Numbered from the stretch's first letter, positions 7,611-19,161 are shown. The stretch: 40,366 nt of DNA from Aquabacterium sp. (GCA_029865965.1 JARXAJ010000179.1:1-40366); one strand, 5' to 3'. The notes: generated from the sequence alone by a model not told the origin. Numbers and translations are program-made.

Positions 7611-8591
7611 ATGAAACGCCGCCATGTCCTTGCCGCAGGGGCCTCCCTGCTGTCCGCCCCTGCCTTCGTCGGCGCCCAGTCGGCCTGGCCGTCACGCGGG
7701 CCGATCCGGCTGGTGGCGCAGTTTCCGCCCGGGGGTCTGGTCGACACCGTGTCGCGCCTGATGGCGCCGCACCTGTCGGCGGCACTGGGCCAGTCGGTGG
7801 TGGTCGAGAACCGACCCGGCGCCGGCGGCCTGATCGGCACCGACTATGTGTCCAAGCAGGCGGCCGACGGCTACACCTTGCTGGTCAGCCATGCCGCCGT
7901 GCATGTGTATGCCACCGCCACCCGCCGCACCATCCCGTTCGACCCGGTGGCCGACTTCACCCACATGGGTTTGCTGGTGGAAGCCCCGATGGTGCTGGTG
8001 GTGCGTGCGCAGTCGCCCTTCCAGAGCCTGGCGCAGTATGTCGAAGCAGCCAAGACCAAGCCGGTGCGCTATGGCACATCGGGCATCGGCTCGGCCAACC
8101 ACCTGTTTGGCGAGCTGCTGAAGATCGAGGGCAAGGCGCCCAACCACGACCATGTGCCCTACCAGGGCAGCGCCCCGGCCATGCAGGACCTGCTGGCCGG
8201 CAGCATCGAAAGCGTGTTCGACCCGATCACCACCAATGTGGCCACGCTCAAGGCCGGCTCGCTGCGCGCCCTGGCGGTCAGCACGCCCAAGCGCCTGCCG
8301 GCGCTGCCCAACATCCCCACCTTTGCCGAACTGGGCTATGCCAAGCTCACCGGGTCGCAGTGGCTGGGCCTGTCGGCGCCCAAGGGCCTGCCTGCACCCA
8401 TCGCCCAGAAGCTGGCCTCGCTGATCCCCGAGATCCTGGCCAAGCCCGACGTGGCAGCCAGGCTGGAAGACCTGCAAACCCTGCCCCGCCAGCCGCAGCT
8501 GATCGGCGATGATTTCGTCAAGCTGGTGCGCAGCCAGATCGACGAATGGCGCAGCGTGGCCCGCGCCGCCAATGTCGAAGTGATCACCTGA
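7611..8591 (+). CDS. Bug-family (TctC-type) periplasmic solute-binding protein
   Basis: 326 residues. An N-terminal signal with consecutive arginines (MKRRHVLAAGASLL) leads to the family hallmarks: PIRLVAQFPPGG, VVENRPGAGG, GTDYVSKQAADGYTLL and LPALPNIPTFAELGY. Such proteins bind carboxylates and related small molecules in the periplasm. Burkholderiales carry many more of them than transporters, and no TctA/TctB permease is near. A purine-rich stretch (CGGAG) lies eight bases before the ATG; a GTG three bases earlier is possible. The stop overlaps the next start by one base (TGATG), so this gene heads a three-gene operon with an NTF2-like protein and a deacetylase-fold protein. Confidence 0.9.
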   Translation: MKRRHVLAAGASLLSAPAFVGAQSAWPSRGPIRLVAQFPPGGLVDTVSRLMAPHLSAALGQSVVVENRPGAGGLIGTDYVSKQAADGYTLLVSHAAVHVYATATRRTIPFDPVADFTHMGLLVEAPMVLVVRAQSPFQSLAQYVEAAKTKPVRYGTSGIGSANHLFGELLKIEGKAPNHDHVPYQGSAPAMQDLLAGSIESVFDPITTNVATLKAGSLRALAVSTPKRLPALPNIPTFAELGYAKLTGSQWLGLSAPKGLPAPIAQKLASLIPEILAKPDVAARLEDLQTLPRQPQLIGDDFVKLVRSQIDEWRSVARAANVEVIT

Positions 8592-9079
8592 TGACCGAAC
8601 CCACCACCGCCCCTGCCAACACCAGCCCCGACACCCCTGCGGCGGTGGTCGATGAGTTCCTGCGCCTGATCATGCTGCCCGACCCGGTGGCCGCGCGCCG
8701 CCACACCGCGCCGGGCCTGGCCATCCGCTTCACCGGCGGGCGGGCCATGTCCGACCCCGCCGAATGCACCGCCTTCAACAAGGGCCGCTACGCCTGGGTG
8801 AAGAAGCGCATCGAGCGCACCGAGACGGTGTCGGCCATCCGGGTGCACGCGGTCCAAACTGGTGCGCCACCAGCCCCCGCCGACCCGGAAGAGGTGGTGG
8901 TCTACAGCATCGGCACGCTGTATGGCGCATGGCCCGACGGCACGCCCTTCGAGGGCAACCGCTATGTCGACCGCTATGTGGTGCGCGCCGGCCTGATCAC
9001 CCACATGGAGGTGTGGAACGACAGCGCCGAGTGGTTGCTGTCGGGGCAGCCCTTGCGCACCGGCCCGGCCACGCTGTAG
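8591..9079 (+). CDS. SnoaL/NTF2-like protein
   Basis: 162 residues, cytoplasmic, no signal peptide. The pattern of N-terminal helices (VVDEFLRLIMLPDPVAARRH), a central TFGGxR-like strand region (AIRFTGGRAM) and the end YVDRYVVRAGLITHMEVWNDSAEWLL is that of the SnoaL/NTF2 fold, used by small isomerases, dehydratases and ligand-binding proteins. No catalytic residue can be assigned with confidence. The start overlaps the stop of the Bug-protein gene and the stop is three bases before the deacetylase-type gene, so all three are probably translated from one message and act on a common, unidentified compound. Confidence 0.75.
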   Translation: MTEPTTAPANTSPDTPAAVVDEFLRLIMLPDPVAARRHTAPGLAIRFTGGRAMSDPAECTAFNKGRYAWVKKRIERTETVSAIRVHAVQTGAPPAPADPEEVVVYSIGTLYGAWPDGTPFEGNRYVDRYVVRAGLITHMEVWNDSAEWLLSGQPLRTGPATL

Positions 9080-9082
9080 CCG

Positions 9083-10012
9083 ATGCCGGCACAGTACCTG
9101 GGCGCACTGCCCGGCCACGCCCGCTTCGACTACCTGCCCATCACCCGCCGGCCGCATTACCGCTGGCCGGGCGGTGCGGGGCTGGCGGTGTACCTGGGCT
9201 TCAACATCGAGCACTTCGCCTTTGGTGAGGGCATGGGCGCGGCCATCGGCCCTGCCAGCCCGCAGCCCGATGTGCTCAACCACAGCTGGCGCGAATACGG
9301 CAACCGGGTGGGCGCCTGGCGCTGCCTGGACCTGTTCGACCAGCTGGGCCTGCCAGCGGCCGCCGTGATCAACACCGCCCTGTACAGCCACTGCCCCGAG
9401 CTGGTGGCCGCCTGCGTGGCCCGCGGCGACGAGCTGGTGGGCCACGGCCACAGCAATGCCGAGCGCCAGGGCGTGCTGGCCGAAGCCGACGAGCGCGCCC
9501 TGCTGCTGCATTGCCGGGCGTTGATGCAGCAGCACAGCGGCCAGCTGCCGGCCGGCTGGCTGTCGCCGTGGATATCCGAAAGCCTGCACACCCCCGACCT
9601 GCTGGCCGAAACCGGCTATGGCTACACCCTGAACTGGTGCCATGACGACCAGCCGCTGCCAATGCGCACCCGCAGCGCCACCCAAGGCGGCCAGCCGCTG
9701 TGGGCCGTGCCCTACCCGCAGGAGCTCAATGACATCCCCATGGTCATCGCCCGCCAGATGGACGGCAAGGACTTTGCCCAGCTGATCACCGACAACCTGG
9801 CCGAGATGCTGGACCAGACCCGCGCACCCGATGCGCCGGCGCTGGTGATGGGCATTGCACTGCACCCGTACATCGTGGGCCAGCCCTACCGCCTGCGCCA
9901 TTTGCGCCGGGCGCTGCAGGCCGTGGCCGCTGCGCGTGATGCGGGGCAGGTGTGGATGACGACGCCGGGGGCCATCTGCCGGCATGCGGCGCAGGTGTCG
10001 GGCATGGTGTAG
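9083..10012 (+). CDS. Polysaccharide-deacetylase-fold protein (PuuE-like)
   Basis: 309 residues, no signal peptide. It follows the (beta/alpha) NodB layout: first motif GGAGLAVYLGFNIEHFAF, second ELVGHGHSNAERQG, third GWLSPWISESLHTPDLLAETGYGY, and a late ALHPYIVGQPYRLRHL. This is the branch with allantoinase PuuE and related amide hydrolases. The usual Asp-Asp of motif 1 reads N-I-E, and motif 2 lacks the second metal-binding His of H-S/T-x3-H, so metal binding and activity are uncertain. Third gene of the Bug/NTF2-like/deacetylase operon. A cytoplasmic amidase or lyase acting on the compound bound by the Bug protein is plausible but unproved. Confidence 0.8.
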   Translation: MPAQYLGALPGHARFDYLPITRRPHYRWPGGAGLAVYLGFNIEHFAFGEGMGAAIGPASPQPDVLNHSWREYGNRVGAWRCLDLFDQLGLPAAAVINTALYSHCPELVAACVARGDELVGHGHSNAERQGVLAEADERALLLHCRALMQQHSGQLPAGWLSPWISESLHTPDLLAETGYGYTLNWCHDDQPLPMRTRSATQGGQPLWAVPYPQELNDIPMVIARQMDGKDFAQLITDNLAEMLDQTRAPDAPALVMGIALHPYIVGQPYRLRHLRRALQAVAAARDAGQVWMTTPGAICRHAAQVSGMV

Positions 10013-10617
10013 GGGCAGCGCAGCCATTGCCCTGGCCCACGCGCGCCGGCCAGGGCCACCAGCGCCAGGCGCGGCTGGCCGGAAGACCCCACAAGCCTGC
10101 CGATGTGCAGGGTGTTGGCGTCGGTGCCGGGAAACGCGCTGCCACCGCCCCGCGCCGAGGTGCCGGCCCAGGTGAAATTGCCCGGGCCGTCAACCCGGCT
10201 GGAGGGGAAACTGGTCCGCGTGACCACCGGCTTGCCATTGACCAGCCGGGTTCACGGATGCCACACAGCAACAGATGCGTGTGGCAACCATGGCGTCGCC
10301 ACCGCATGGAAAGGGTGTGCCGATGCCAGCGGGGCTGCGATGCCCCCTGGGTTCAGGCAGGAACCCTGTCCACGGACAGGCGGGGCGGGCAGGGGGGCAC
10401 AGCGCCCACCATCGCGGGTGCTTGTCCTACCACCAGGCGGGCGGGGCACCGATGCCGGCGCGGCGGCGCGCGCGGTGCAATCCGGGGATTCAACGCACCA
10501 CTGCGCCCGCCGCTGCCAGTAACCCCCAGGTCCGCCAACCCCTTGCCCACCAGCCTCAACGCCCCCAACAGCCCCAGCAGCACCGGGATCGGCGCCGCAG
10601 CGCAGTCGCCCAGCGCG
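10013..10617. other. 605-bp stretch without a clear gene
   Basis: No reading frame here resembles a known family over a useful length. On the minus strand, about 10220-10030, one frame reads with protein-like composition (RVDGPGNFTWAGTSARGGGS and LALVALAGA) but has no start or end and may be gene debris. A hairpin lies at 10259-10286. The 3' part (10350-10600) is proline/alanine-coding in the transglutaminase frame but looks like spurious readthrough. Confidence 0.4.
10259..10286. terminator. Hairpin downstream of the deacetylase-type operon
   Basis: TGCCACAC (10259-10266) and GTGTGGCA (10279-10286) form a perfect eight-bp stem with a 12-base loop. No T-run follows. It could end the preceding operon or be an operator. 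Confidence 0.3.
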
Positions 10618-11445
10618 GTGATCTACACGCAGCGCGCCACCGTACCCGACCTGCCGCTGACCCAGACCTTCGACATCGACTGCCAGCTGCAATACGACGT
10701 GCGTGGCCCGTCGGACTTCCTGTTCCAGATCCATGCGCAGCAGGGCATGGACCAGACGGTGTTGCGTGAGTCCCTCGTCATCACGCCCAACCTGCCTTGG
10801 CATGTGTACGCCGAGCCGCGCATCGGCCACCGGGTCCTGCGCCTGCATGCCGACGCCGGCCTGTTGACGTTGCGCTACCAGGCCCGTGTGCAGCGCACGG
10901 TGCAGCCGCTGGACCCGCTGGCCGCCGAGCTGGCCATTGCCGACCTGCCTGACAACCTGCTGCACCACCTGAACCCGACACGCTATTGCGAATCCGATGC
11001 GCTGAGCCAGGTCACCCAGCAGATGTTCGGCCAACTGCCACGCGGGCTGTGCCGGGTGCAGGCGGTGGTGGAATGGATCCACCAGAACATCCACTACCAG
11101 ATGGGCACGTCGAATGTGCTGACCACCGCGCGCGACGTGTTCAACACCCGCGCCGGCGTGTGCCGTGACTTTGCCCACCTGGGCGTGACCTTCTGCCGCG
11201 CATTGAACATCCCGGCGCGGCTGGTGGTGGGCTATGCCAGCTTCGACGACCCGCCGCCTGACTTTCATGCGGTGTTCGAGGCCTACCTGGGCGGGCGCTG
11301 GGTGATGTTCGACGCCACCCACATGTCGCCCATCGACGACGTGGTGCGCATCGCGTCTGGCAGCGACGCCAAGGATGTGGCCTTTGCCACCATCTACGGC
11401 CCGGCCACGATGCTGTCGATGGCGCCGCTGGTCAGCAAATGCTGA
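10618..11445 (+). CDS. Transglutaminase-like cysteine protease family protein
   Basis: About 275 residues from a GTG at 10618. The first 120 residues are the beta-rich N-terminal domain common to this family ([20 protein letters not shown]). The transglutaminase core follows with the catalytic Cys in [20 protein letters not shown], the His in [13 protein letters not shown] and the Asp in RWVMFDATH, so the triad is complete. Bacterial members are usually peptidases or amide-bond enzymes rather than cross-linkers. The start is uncertain: no in-frame ATG lies near the domain boundary and no good ribosome site is visible. The stop is overlapped by a 34-codon reading frame that leads into the copper ATPase gene. 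Confidence 0.85.
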   Translation: MIYTQRATVPDLPLTQTFDIDCQLQYDVRGPSDFLFQIHAQQGMDQTVLRESLVITPNLPWHVYAEPRIGHRVLRLHADAGLLTLRYQARVQRTVQPLDPLAAELAIADLPDNLLHHLNPTRYCESDALSQVTQQMFGQLPRGLCRVQAVVEWIHQNIHYQMGTSNVLTTARDVFNTRAGVCRDFAHLGVTFCRALNIPARLVVGYASFDDPPPDFHAVFEAYLGGRWVMFDATHMSPIDDVVRIASGSDAKDVAFATIYGPATMLSMAPLVSKC

Positions 11446-11542
11446 CCCGACCCTGGCATCGGCTGGCGACGAACGCCGGCATGCCCGCAGAACGCCAGGC
11501 ACGGATGGCCGATCATCTGAAGGGCCTGCAGGGCGGTCGCTG

Positions 11543-11543
<1 letters not shown>
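11439..11543 (+). CDS. 34-residue coupled small ORF upstream of the copper ATPase
   Basis: The ATG at 11439 overlaps the transglutaminase stop, and its own TGA overlaps the ATPase ATG (TGATG at 11541-11545). The predicted product is [20 protein letters not shown] followed by [14 protein letters not shown]; its second half could form one amphipathic helix. It matches no family I know. It may be a leader that couples ATPase translation to upstream translation, or the tail of a lost gene. Existence as a protein is unproved. Confidence 0.35.
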
Positions 11544-13708
<2,165 letters not shown>

Positions 13709-13822
13709 CGGGCGGTGGCGTCGAAGCCCTGCGTCGCGGGGCCACTGCAACGCCGCTTGCGGCCCGACCACAGGCCCAGGCTGTGCCGCGCACCCGCGGC
13801 CTCGCAGAGCTCGGCCGCTTCG

Positions 13823-13859
13823 CCGGACACAAAGCCTCCTCAGGAGGCTTTGTGTCCGG
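13823..13859. terminator. Perfect 37-bp palindrome between convergent genes
   Basis: Arms CCGGACACAAAGCCTCCT (13823-13840) and its exact complement (13842-13859) flank a single central base. It sits two bases past the end of the Crp/Fnr gene and about 115 bases past the copper ATPase gene. As RNA it would form a very stable hairpin on either strand, so bidirectional termination is the simplest reading, although no long T-run follows. Confidence 0.6.
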
Positions 13860-13861
13860 GC

Positions 13862-14716
13862 TCAGCCTCCCGCTGTGTCCAGCACCAGCTTGCCGTTGGC
13901 CACGTCGGCCAGCTTCTGTGGCAGCAGCACCTCGATGCGGCCATGGCTGCCGCCCAGCACGCCCAGGCCCTGCAGCTGGCGCAGCACGCCGTTGATGCGC
14001 TGGCGGCTGGCGCACAGCAGCGCCGCCAAATCGCCCTGGGTCAGCGACAACTCGATCAAGCGCGACTGGGTGGGCACCACGCCCATCACCGGCGGCCGGC
14101 CGAACTGCTTGAGCAGGCGCTGCAGCTTGATGGCCACGCGCTGGCTCAGCGGCAGGGTCTGCAGCTCTTCCAGGCGGCGGAACATGTGGCGCAGGCGCCG
14201 GCAATCCAGCTGCAACAGCGCATGGCGCAGCTCGGGCTGGATGTTGAGCAGGTGCTGCAGGCTGGCCAGCGGCACCATCAGCACGGTGCTCTGCACCTGG
14301 GCGACGATGTCCAGGTCGACCGGGCAGTGGTCGATCAGCGCCACGTCGCCATACCATTCGCCGGGGCCCAGCAGCTCCATGGTGAAGGCGCGGCCATCAC
14401 GCCAGCTGGTGGCCAGGCCCAGCGCCCCGCTGGCCACGCCCACCCAGTCGGTGGCCACGCTGCCACGCTCGACCAGGCGCGCGCCACGCTTGACATGCTG
14501 CACCCGGGCCTCGGCCAGGATGGCCGCGCGCAGGCCTGCTGACAAGCCGGCGAACCAGGCGCCGGATTCGATGCGCTGGCTTTCCACCGGCCGCAGGCCC
14601 GGCAGCACCGGCGGGCGGTTCAGCAGCGACGGTGGCAGCGGCAGCGGCATGGGCGGCGGCCGCAGGGCGCTGCCGTGCTGCTGCAGGGCGCGCTGGGGGA
14701 GGGCGTAGGACATCAT
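13862..14716 (-). CDS. Crp/Fnr family transcriptional regulator
   Basis: 284 residues from the ATG at 14716, which overlaps the stop of the preceding Bug-protein gene (ATGA); an ATG three bases later is equally possible. An N-terminal extension rich in proline (about 45 residues) precedes the cyclic-nucleotide-like sensor barrel (GLSAGLRAAILAEARVQHVK to about 190, with LLGPGEWYGDVALIDHCPVD). The C-terminal winged helix has LTQGDLAALLCASRQRINGV. There is no N-terminal cysteine cluster, so it is not an oxygen-sensing Fnr; the effector is unknown. It is the last gene of the acyl-CoA degradation operon and may regulate it, or the divergent importer. Confidence 0.88.
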   Translation of the reverse strand: MMSYALPQRALQQHGSALRPPPMPLPLPPSLLNRPPVLPGLRPVESQRIESGAWFAGLSAGLRAAILAEARVQHVKRGARLVERGSVATDWVGVASGALGLATSWRDGRAFTMELLGPGEWYGDVALIDHCPVDLDIVAQVQSTVLMVPLASLQHLLNIQPELRHALLQLDCRRLRHMFRRLEELQTLPLSQRVAIKLQRLLKQFGRPPVMGVVPTQSRLIELSLTQGDLAALLCASRQRINGVLRQLQGLGVLGGSHGRIEVLLPQKLADVANGKLVLDTAGG

Positions 14717-15690
14717 TGCTCCACGCGGATGTTGAGATCCGCAGACAACTTCTTCCACTTGGCGATCTCTTGGCGGTAGAAGGTGGCAAAGGCTTCCTGG
14801 GTCATGACCTGGTAGACACCCCCGGCGTTGGCCAGGATGTTGGTCAACTCCGGCGTCTTCATCGCGGCCAACAGCTCGGTGTGCAGCCGGGCCACGATGG
14901 GCGCGGGCGTGCCCACCGGCACGAAGAAGCCGCTGAAACTGGGCAGCTCCAGCCCGGGGAAGCCGGCCTCGGCCATGGTGGGCACATTGGGGAACCTCGG
15001 CAGGCGCTGCGGGCCGTACACCGCCAGCGGCACCAGCTTGCTGGCACTGGTCAGTGCCTCGATCTCGCTGTAGAAGCCGGCCGAGAAGTCGATCTGGCCC
15101 GCCGCTACATCGGTGGCCGCCAGGGCGCCGGCCTTGTAGGGCACGGTCAGCAGCTTGATCTTGGCCGCCCGCGCAAAGTGCACGCAGGCGAAGTGGCCCA
15201 CCGACGCATTGCCGCCGGTGCCGCAGGTGCGCTCGGCGCTGCCCACCTTGGCGATGGCCTCGGTGAGGGTCTTGGCACCGGTGGTGGAGCCCGCCACCAG
15301 GGTGGGGAAGCCCATCGTGCCCAGGGCCACCGGCAGGAAGTCCTTCACCGGGTCATAGCGCACCTTGCCGCCGGCACCGGGGTAGAGCACCAGCGGGTTC
15401 ATGCCGCCGTAGAACATGGTGTAGCCGTCGGGTGGGGCCTGGGGTAGCACCTCGGCCGCCAACGAGCCCGACGCACCAGTGCGGTTCTCGATGACGAAGG
15501 TGGCTTTCATCGCCGGACCCAAGACGTTGGTGTAGCGCCGGGCCCAGATATCGTTGATGCCGCCGGCCGGGCCGTCGACAATCAACTTGATCGGCTTGCT
15601 GGGGTAGTCGGCCTGGGCTTGCACGGCGGGGGCCAGAGTGGCCAACGTGCCGGCCATGGCCAGCGACAAAAGGGTGTGACGGCGGTTCAT
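14713..15690 (-). CDS. Bug-family (TctC-type) periplasmic solute-binding protein
   Basis: 325 residues. Signal peptide MNRRHTLLSLAMAGTLATLA ends at about VQAQA. Family motifs are present: PIKLIVDGPAGG, FVIENRTGASG, PPDGYTMFYGG and LPRFPNVPTMAEAGFPGLEL. The ATG at 15690 has AGGAG just upstream; a longer reading from 15717 is less likely. Position inside a beta-oxidation operon, between the thiolase and Crp/Fnr genes, suggests it binds the substrate or a related carboxylate in the periplasm. It may act in sensing rather than transport, because no TctA/TctB membrane partner is encoded nearby and an ABC importer is. Confidence 0.9.
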   Translation of the reverse strand: MNRRHTLLSLAMAGTLATLAPAVQAQADYPSKPIKLIVDGPAGGINDIWARRYTNVLGPAMKATFVIENRTGASGSLAAEVLPQAPPDGYTMFYGGMNPLVLYPGAGGKVRYDPVKDFLPVALGTMGFPTLVAGSTTGAKTLTEAIAKVGSAERTCGTGGNASVGHFACVHFARAAKIKLLTVPYKAGALAATDVAAGQIDFSAGFYSEIEALTSASKLVPLAVYGPQRLPRFPNVPTMAEAGFPGLELPSFSGFFVPVGTPAPIVARLHTELLAAMKTPELTNILANAGGVYQVMTQEAFATFYRQEIAKWKKLSADLNIRVEQ

Positions 15691-15732
15691 AAGGCTCCTG
15701 GTGAGAAAGGGAGACAAGTGGATGGTCGGCGC

Positions 15733-16911
15733 TCAGGCCACCTCGAAGAGACCGGCAGCGCCCTGGCCACCGCCAATGCACATGGTGACCACCACGTACC
15801 TGGCGCCACGGCGCTTGCCTTCGATCAGCGCATGGCCGGTCAGGCGCGCGCCGCTGACGCCATACGGGTGGCCCACCGCAATGGCGCCACCGTTGACATT
15901 GAGCAGTTCATCGGGGATTCCCAGCTTGTCGCGGCAATACAGCACCTGGCAGGCGAAGGCTTCATTCAGCTCCCACAGGCCGATGTCGGACACCTTCAAG
16001 CCCGCGCGCTGCAGCAGGCGCGGCACGGCAAACACCGGGCCGATGCCCATTTCATCGGGCTCGCAGCCGGCCACCGCAAAGCCGCGGAAGATGCCCAGCG
16101 GCTGCAGGCCCAGCTGCTCGGCACGCTTGCCGTTCATCACCACGCAGGCACTGGCGCCGTCGCTGAACTGGCTGGCATTGCCGGCGGTGACGATGCCGCC
16201 GGGCAGGGCCGAGCGCAGACCGCTCACCGCTTCCAGCGTGGTGTCGCCGCGGATGCCTTCATCGCTGTCGATGGTGACTTGCTTGCGGGTGATGCGGCCG
16301 CTGGCCTTGTCGACCACGCCCATCACCGTGGTCATCGGCGCGATCTCGTCGGTGAACTTGCCGGCGGCCTGCGCAGCAAACGCGCGCTGCTGGCTGCGCA
16401 CGCCGTACTCGTCCTGCGCCAGCTTGGGGATGTTGTAGCGCTGGATCACCTGCTCGGCGGTCTGCAGCATGTTCCAGTACAGCGTGGGCTTGTGCTCCGC
16501 CAGCCACGGGTCCACGCGCATGTGCTTGTTGGCCTCGTTCTGCACGCAGCTGATGGATTCGACCCCGCCGGCCACGATGGCCGGGCAGCCTTCGGTCATC
16601 ACCCGCTGGGCGGCCAGGGCGATGCTCTGCAGGCCCGACGAGCAGAAGCGGTTGATCGTGAGCCCGGCGGTGGTGACCGGCAGGCCGGCGCGCAGGGCGA
16701 TGGCGCGGGCGATGTTGCCGCCGGTGGTGCCTTCACCGAAGGTGCCGCCCATGATGCAGTCTTCCACCTCGGCGGGGTCGATGCCGGCGCGGGCGACGGC
16801 ATGCTGCACCGCATGGCCGCCCAGGGTGGCGCCATAGGTCATGTTGAAGGCGCCCTTCCAGCTCTTGGCCAGGCCGGTGCGGGCGGTGGAGACGATGACG
16901 GCATCGATCAT
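15733..16911 (-). CDS. Acetyl-CoA acyltransferase (thiolase)
   Basis: 392 residues, the normal length for thiolase. The acyl-accepting nucleophile is Cys90 in [12 protein letters not shown]. The other active-site elements are complete: [25 protein letters not shown] (catalytic His) and CIGGGQGAA (second Cys). It should cleave 3-ketoacyl-CoA with CoA to release acetyl-CoA, the last step of a beta-oxidation turn. The start at 16911 lies 17 bases after the stop of the hydratase/dehydrogenase gene, so both are cotranscribed, as with fadB and fadA. Chain-length preference cannot be judged from the sequence. Confidence 0.93.
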   Translation of the reverse strand: MIDAVIVSTARTGLAKSWKGAFNMTYGATLGGHAVQHAVARAGIDPAEVEDCIMGGTFGEGTTGGNIARAIALRAGLPVTTAGLTINRFCSSGLQSIALAAQRVMTEGCPAIVAGGVESISCVQNEANKHMRVDPWLAEHKPTLYWNMLQTAEQVIQRYNIPKLAQDEYGVRSQQRAFAAQAAGKFTDEIAPMTTVMGVVDKASGRITRKQVTIDSDEGIRGDTTLEAVSGLRSALPGGIVTAGNASQFSDGASACVVMNGKRAEQLGLQPLGIFRGFAVAGCEPDEMGIGPVFAVPRLLQRAGLKVSDIGLWELNEAFACQVLYCRDKLGIPDELLNVNGGAIAVGHPYGVSGARLTGHALIEGKRRGARYVVVTMCIGGGQGAAGLFEVA

Positions 16912-16927
16912 GGTGTGCTTCCCTGGT

Positions 16928-19030
16928 TCAGTTGAAGTTGCGGCCGTCTTCGGCCAGCTTGACCAGCAGCGGCGCCGGCTGCCAGGAGGCATCGGCCCCC
17001 GGCTCGGCGGCAAAGCGGCGCAGGGCGCGCACCACATTGGGCAGGCCCACGGTGTCGGCATACAGCATCGGGCCGCCGCGGTGCAGCGGGAAGCCATAGC
17101 CGTTGAGGTAGACGATGTCGAGGTCGGATGCGCGGGCGGCGATGCCTTCTTCCAGGATGCGCGCGCCCTCGTTGACCAAGGCGAAGATGCAGCGCTCCAC
17201 CACCTCGTCGTTGCTGATCCTGCGCGGCGTGATGCCGTTGGCCGCACGGTAGGCGTTGATCAGCGATTCGGTCACCGCATCGGGGATCGGGTCGCGCTTG
17301 CCGGCTTCATAGCGGTACCAGCCCGAGCCGGTCTTCTGGCCGTAGCGGCCGGCCTCGCACAGCTTGTCGGCCACGTTGGGCACCATGGCCACGCCGGCCT
17401 CGGCCGCCTTGCGCTTGCGCGTGGCCCAGCCGATGTCCAGGCCCGCCAGGTCGCCCATGCGGAACGGGCCCATCGCCATGCCATAGGCCTGCAGCGCGCC
17501 GTCGATCTGCTGGGGCAGGGCGCCGGCATTGATCAGCCCGGCCGCCGCCGCGCCATAGCGCGCCAGCATGCGGTTGCCGATGAAGCCGTCGCACACGCCC
17601 GAAACCACTGCGATCTTCTTGATCGTCTTGGCCACCGCCATGCTGGTGGCCAGCACGTCGGGCGCGGTCTGGGCGCCGCGCACCACTTCCAGCAGGCGCA
17701 TCACATTGGCCGGGCTGAAGAAGTGCAGGCCCACCACGTCCTGCGGGCGCCGGGTGAAGCTGGCGATCTTGTCGACGTTGAGGTAGCTGGTGTTGGACGC
17801 CAGGATGGCGCCGGGCTTGCACACGGTGTCGAGCGTCTCGAACACGGTCTGCTTCACATCCATGTTCTCGAACACCGCCTCGATCACCAGATCCACGTCA
17901 GCGAAGGCGTCATAGCTCAGCGTGCCGGTGACAGCGGCCATGCGCTGCTCGACCTGCTCGGGCTTGAGCTTGCCCTTCTTCATGGTGTTCTCGTAGTTGC
18001 GGCGGATGGTGGCCAGGCCCTTGTCGAGTGCCTCCTGCTTCATCTCCAGCAGCACCACCGGGATGCCGGCGTTCAGGAAGTTCATCGTGATGCCGCCACC
18101 CATGGTGCCGGCACCGATCACGCCCACCGTCCTGATGGGGCGCAGCGCGGTGTCGGCCGGCAGATCGGGGATCTTGGCGGCAGCGCGCTCGGCCATGAAC
18201 ACATGGCGCAGGGCCTTGCTCTCGGGGCTGGCCATCAGCGACAGAAAGCCTTCACGCTCGACCGCCACGCCCTGCTCGAAGGTCTTGCCCAGGCTGGCGG
18301 CCACGGCCTCCAGGCACTTCATCGGCGCGGGGAAATTCTTCGACATCGCGCCCACGGTGTTGCGGGCGAATTGCAGGAAGGCTTCGCCCTGCGGGTCGTC
18401 CACCAACAAGTCCCGCGCGCGGCGGGCGGGCAGCTTCTTCTCGATCACGTCTTCGGCAAAGGCGATGGCGCCGGCGGTGAGGTCGCCGTCGATCACCTTG
18501 TCGACCAGCGGCGTGCCGGCGAACCTGGCTGCGGCCACCGGTGCACCGCTGACGATCATGTTCAGCGCCGCCTCCAGGCCGATCAGGCGTGGCAGGCGCT
18601 GGGTGCCGCCGGCACCGGGCAGCAGGCCGATCTTCACCTCGGGCAGACCGAGCTGGGCATCGGGTGCCGCCACGCGGAAGTGGCAGCCCATGGCCAGTTC
18701 AAGCCCGCCACCCAGGCACTGGCCGGCGATGGCGCCGACCACTGGCTTGGCGTTGTTCTCGAGCAGGCCGATCACCACCCGCAGGTTGGGCTCTTTGGCA
18801 CCCTTGGCCGTGCCGAACTCGGTGACGTCGGCACCGGCCGAGAAGGCACGCGCGGTGCCGGTCAGCACGATGGCCTGCACCGCCGGGTTGGCATTGGCCA
18901 CATCCAGCGCATCGGCAATGCCCACCCGCAGGTCATAGCCCAGGCTGTTGACAGGCGGGCGGTCCATGGTGAGCACGGCCACCGCGCCTTGCACGCGGAC
19001 GCTGACGCAGGTGTTGCCGGGTTGGGTCAT
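16928..19030 (-). CDS. Enoyl-CoA hydratase / 3-hydroxyacyl-CoA dehydrogenase (FadB-type fusion)
   Basis: 700 residues. The N-terminal crotonase domain (about 1-190) has the oxyanion segments [10 protein letters not shown] and [17 protein letters not shown] and the catalytic Glu in [20 protein letters not shown]. The NAD domain starts near residue 300 with [13 protein letters not shown], and the dehydrogenase catalytic His is in [17 protein letters not shown]. Two C-terminal helical domains complete it. It hydrates 2-enoyl-CoA and oxidises the 3-hydroxy product. Length and order resemble the peroxisomal MFE-1 type. Unusually, the ribosome-binding region holds a (GA)6 tract (19037-19048). The gene follows the small acyl-CoA dehydrogenase gene with 131 bp between them, containing a hairpin repeat. 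Confidence 0.93.
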   Translation of the reverse strand: MTQPGNTCVSVRVQGAVAVLTMDRPPVNSLGYDLRVGIADALDVANANPAVQAIVLTGTARAFSAGADVTEFGTAKGAKEPNLRVVIGLLENNAKPVVGAIAGQCLGGGLELAMGCHFRVAAPDAQLGLPEVKIGLLPGAGGTQRLPRLIGLEAALNMIVSGAPVAAARFAGTPLVDKVIDGDLTAGAIAFAEDVIEKKLPARRARDLLVDDPQGEAFLQFARNTVGAMSKNFPAPMKCLEAVAASLGKTFEQGVAVEREGFLSLMASPESKALRHVFMAERAAAKIPDLPADTALRPIRTVGVIGAGTMGGGITMNFLNAGIPVVLLEMKQEALDKGLATIRRNYENTMKKGKLKPEQVEQRMAAVTGTLSYDAFADVDLVIEAVFENMDVKQTVFETLDTVCKPGAILASNTSYLNVDKIASFTRRPQDVVGLHFFSPANVMRLLEVVRGAQTAPDVLATSMAVAKTIKKIAVVSGVCDGFIGNRMLARYGAAAAGLINAGALPQQIDGALQAYGMAMGPFRMGDLAGLDIGWATRKRKAAEAGVAMVPNVADKLCEAGRYGQKTGSGWYRYEAGKRDPIPDAVTESLINAYRAANGITPRRISNDEVVERCIFALVNEGARILEEGIAARASDLDIVYLNGYGFPLHRGGPMLYADTVGLPNVVRALRRFAAEPGADASWQPAPLLVKLAEDGRNFN

Positions 19031-19036
19031 GGTGTG

Positions 19037-19048
19037 TCTCTCTCTCTC
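19037..19048 (-). promoter_or_regulatory. (GA)6 tract in the ribosome-binding region
   Basis: The mRNA reads AAGAGAGAGAGAGACACACC immediately before the ATG of the hydratase/dehydrogenase gene. The dinucleotide tract supplies the purine-rich ribosome site; slippage would alter its spacing by two bases. Confidence 0.45.
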
Positions 19049-19086
19049 TTTGAGGGTCAGAACTTGCAGTCGTCACCAGGCGGGGG

Positions 19087-19160
19087 CCGTGGGAACGGCG
19101 TTGCCGGACCACCGGCGGCGCCCCCTTGCGGGGGGCCGCCAAAGGCGCTTCGGGGGCGGG
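19087..19160 (-). repeat. Stop-proximal hairpin repeat, copy 1
   Basis: Read on the minus strand it begins a few bases after the stop of the acyl-CoA dehydrogenase gene (19162) with CCCGCCCCCGAAGCGCC, then a C6/G5 stem, then GGTCCGGCAACGCCG. The block order CCCCCGAA, GC-rich stem, C6-AGGGGGC, CCGGCAA is shared with copy 2 at 27257-27325. Confidence 0.6.
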
Positions 19161-19161
19161 A

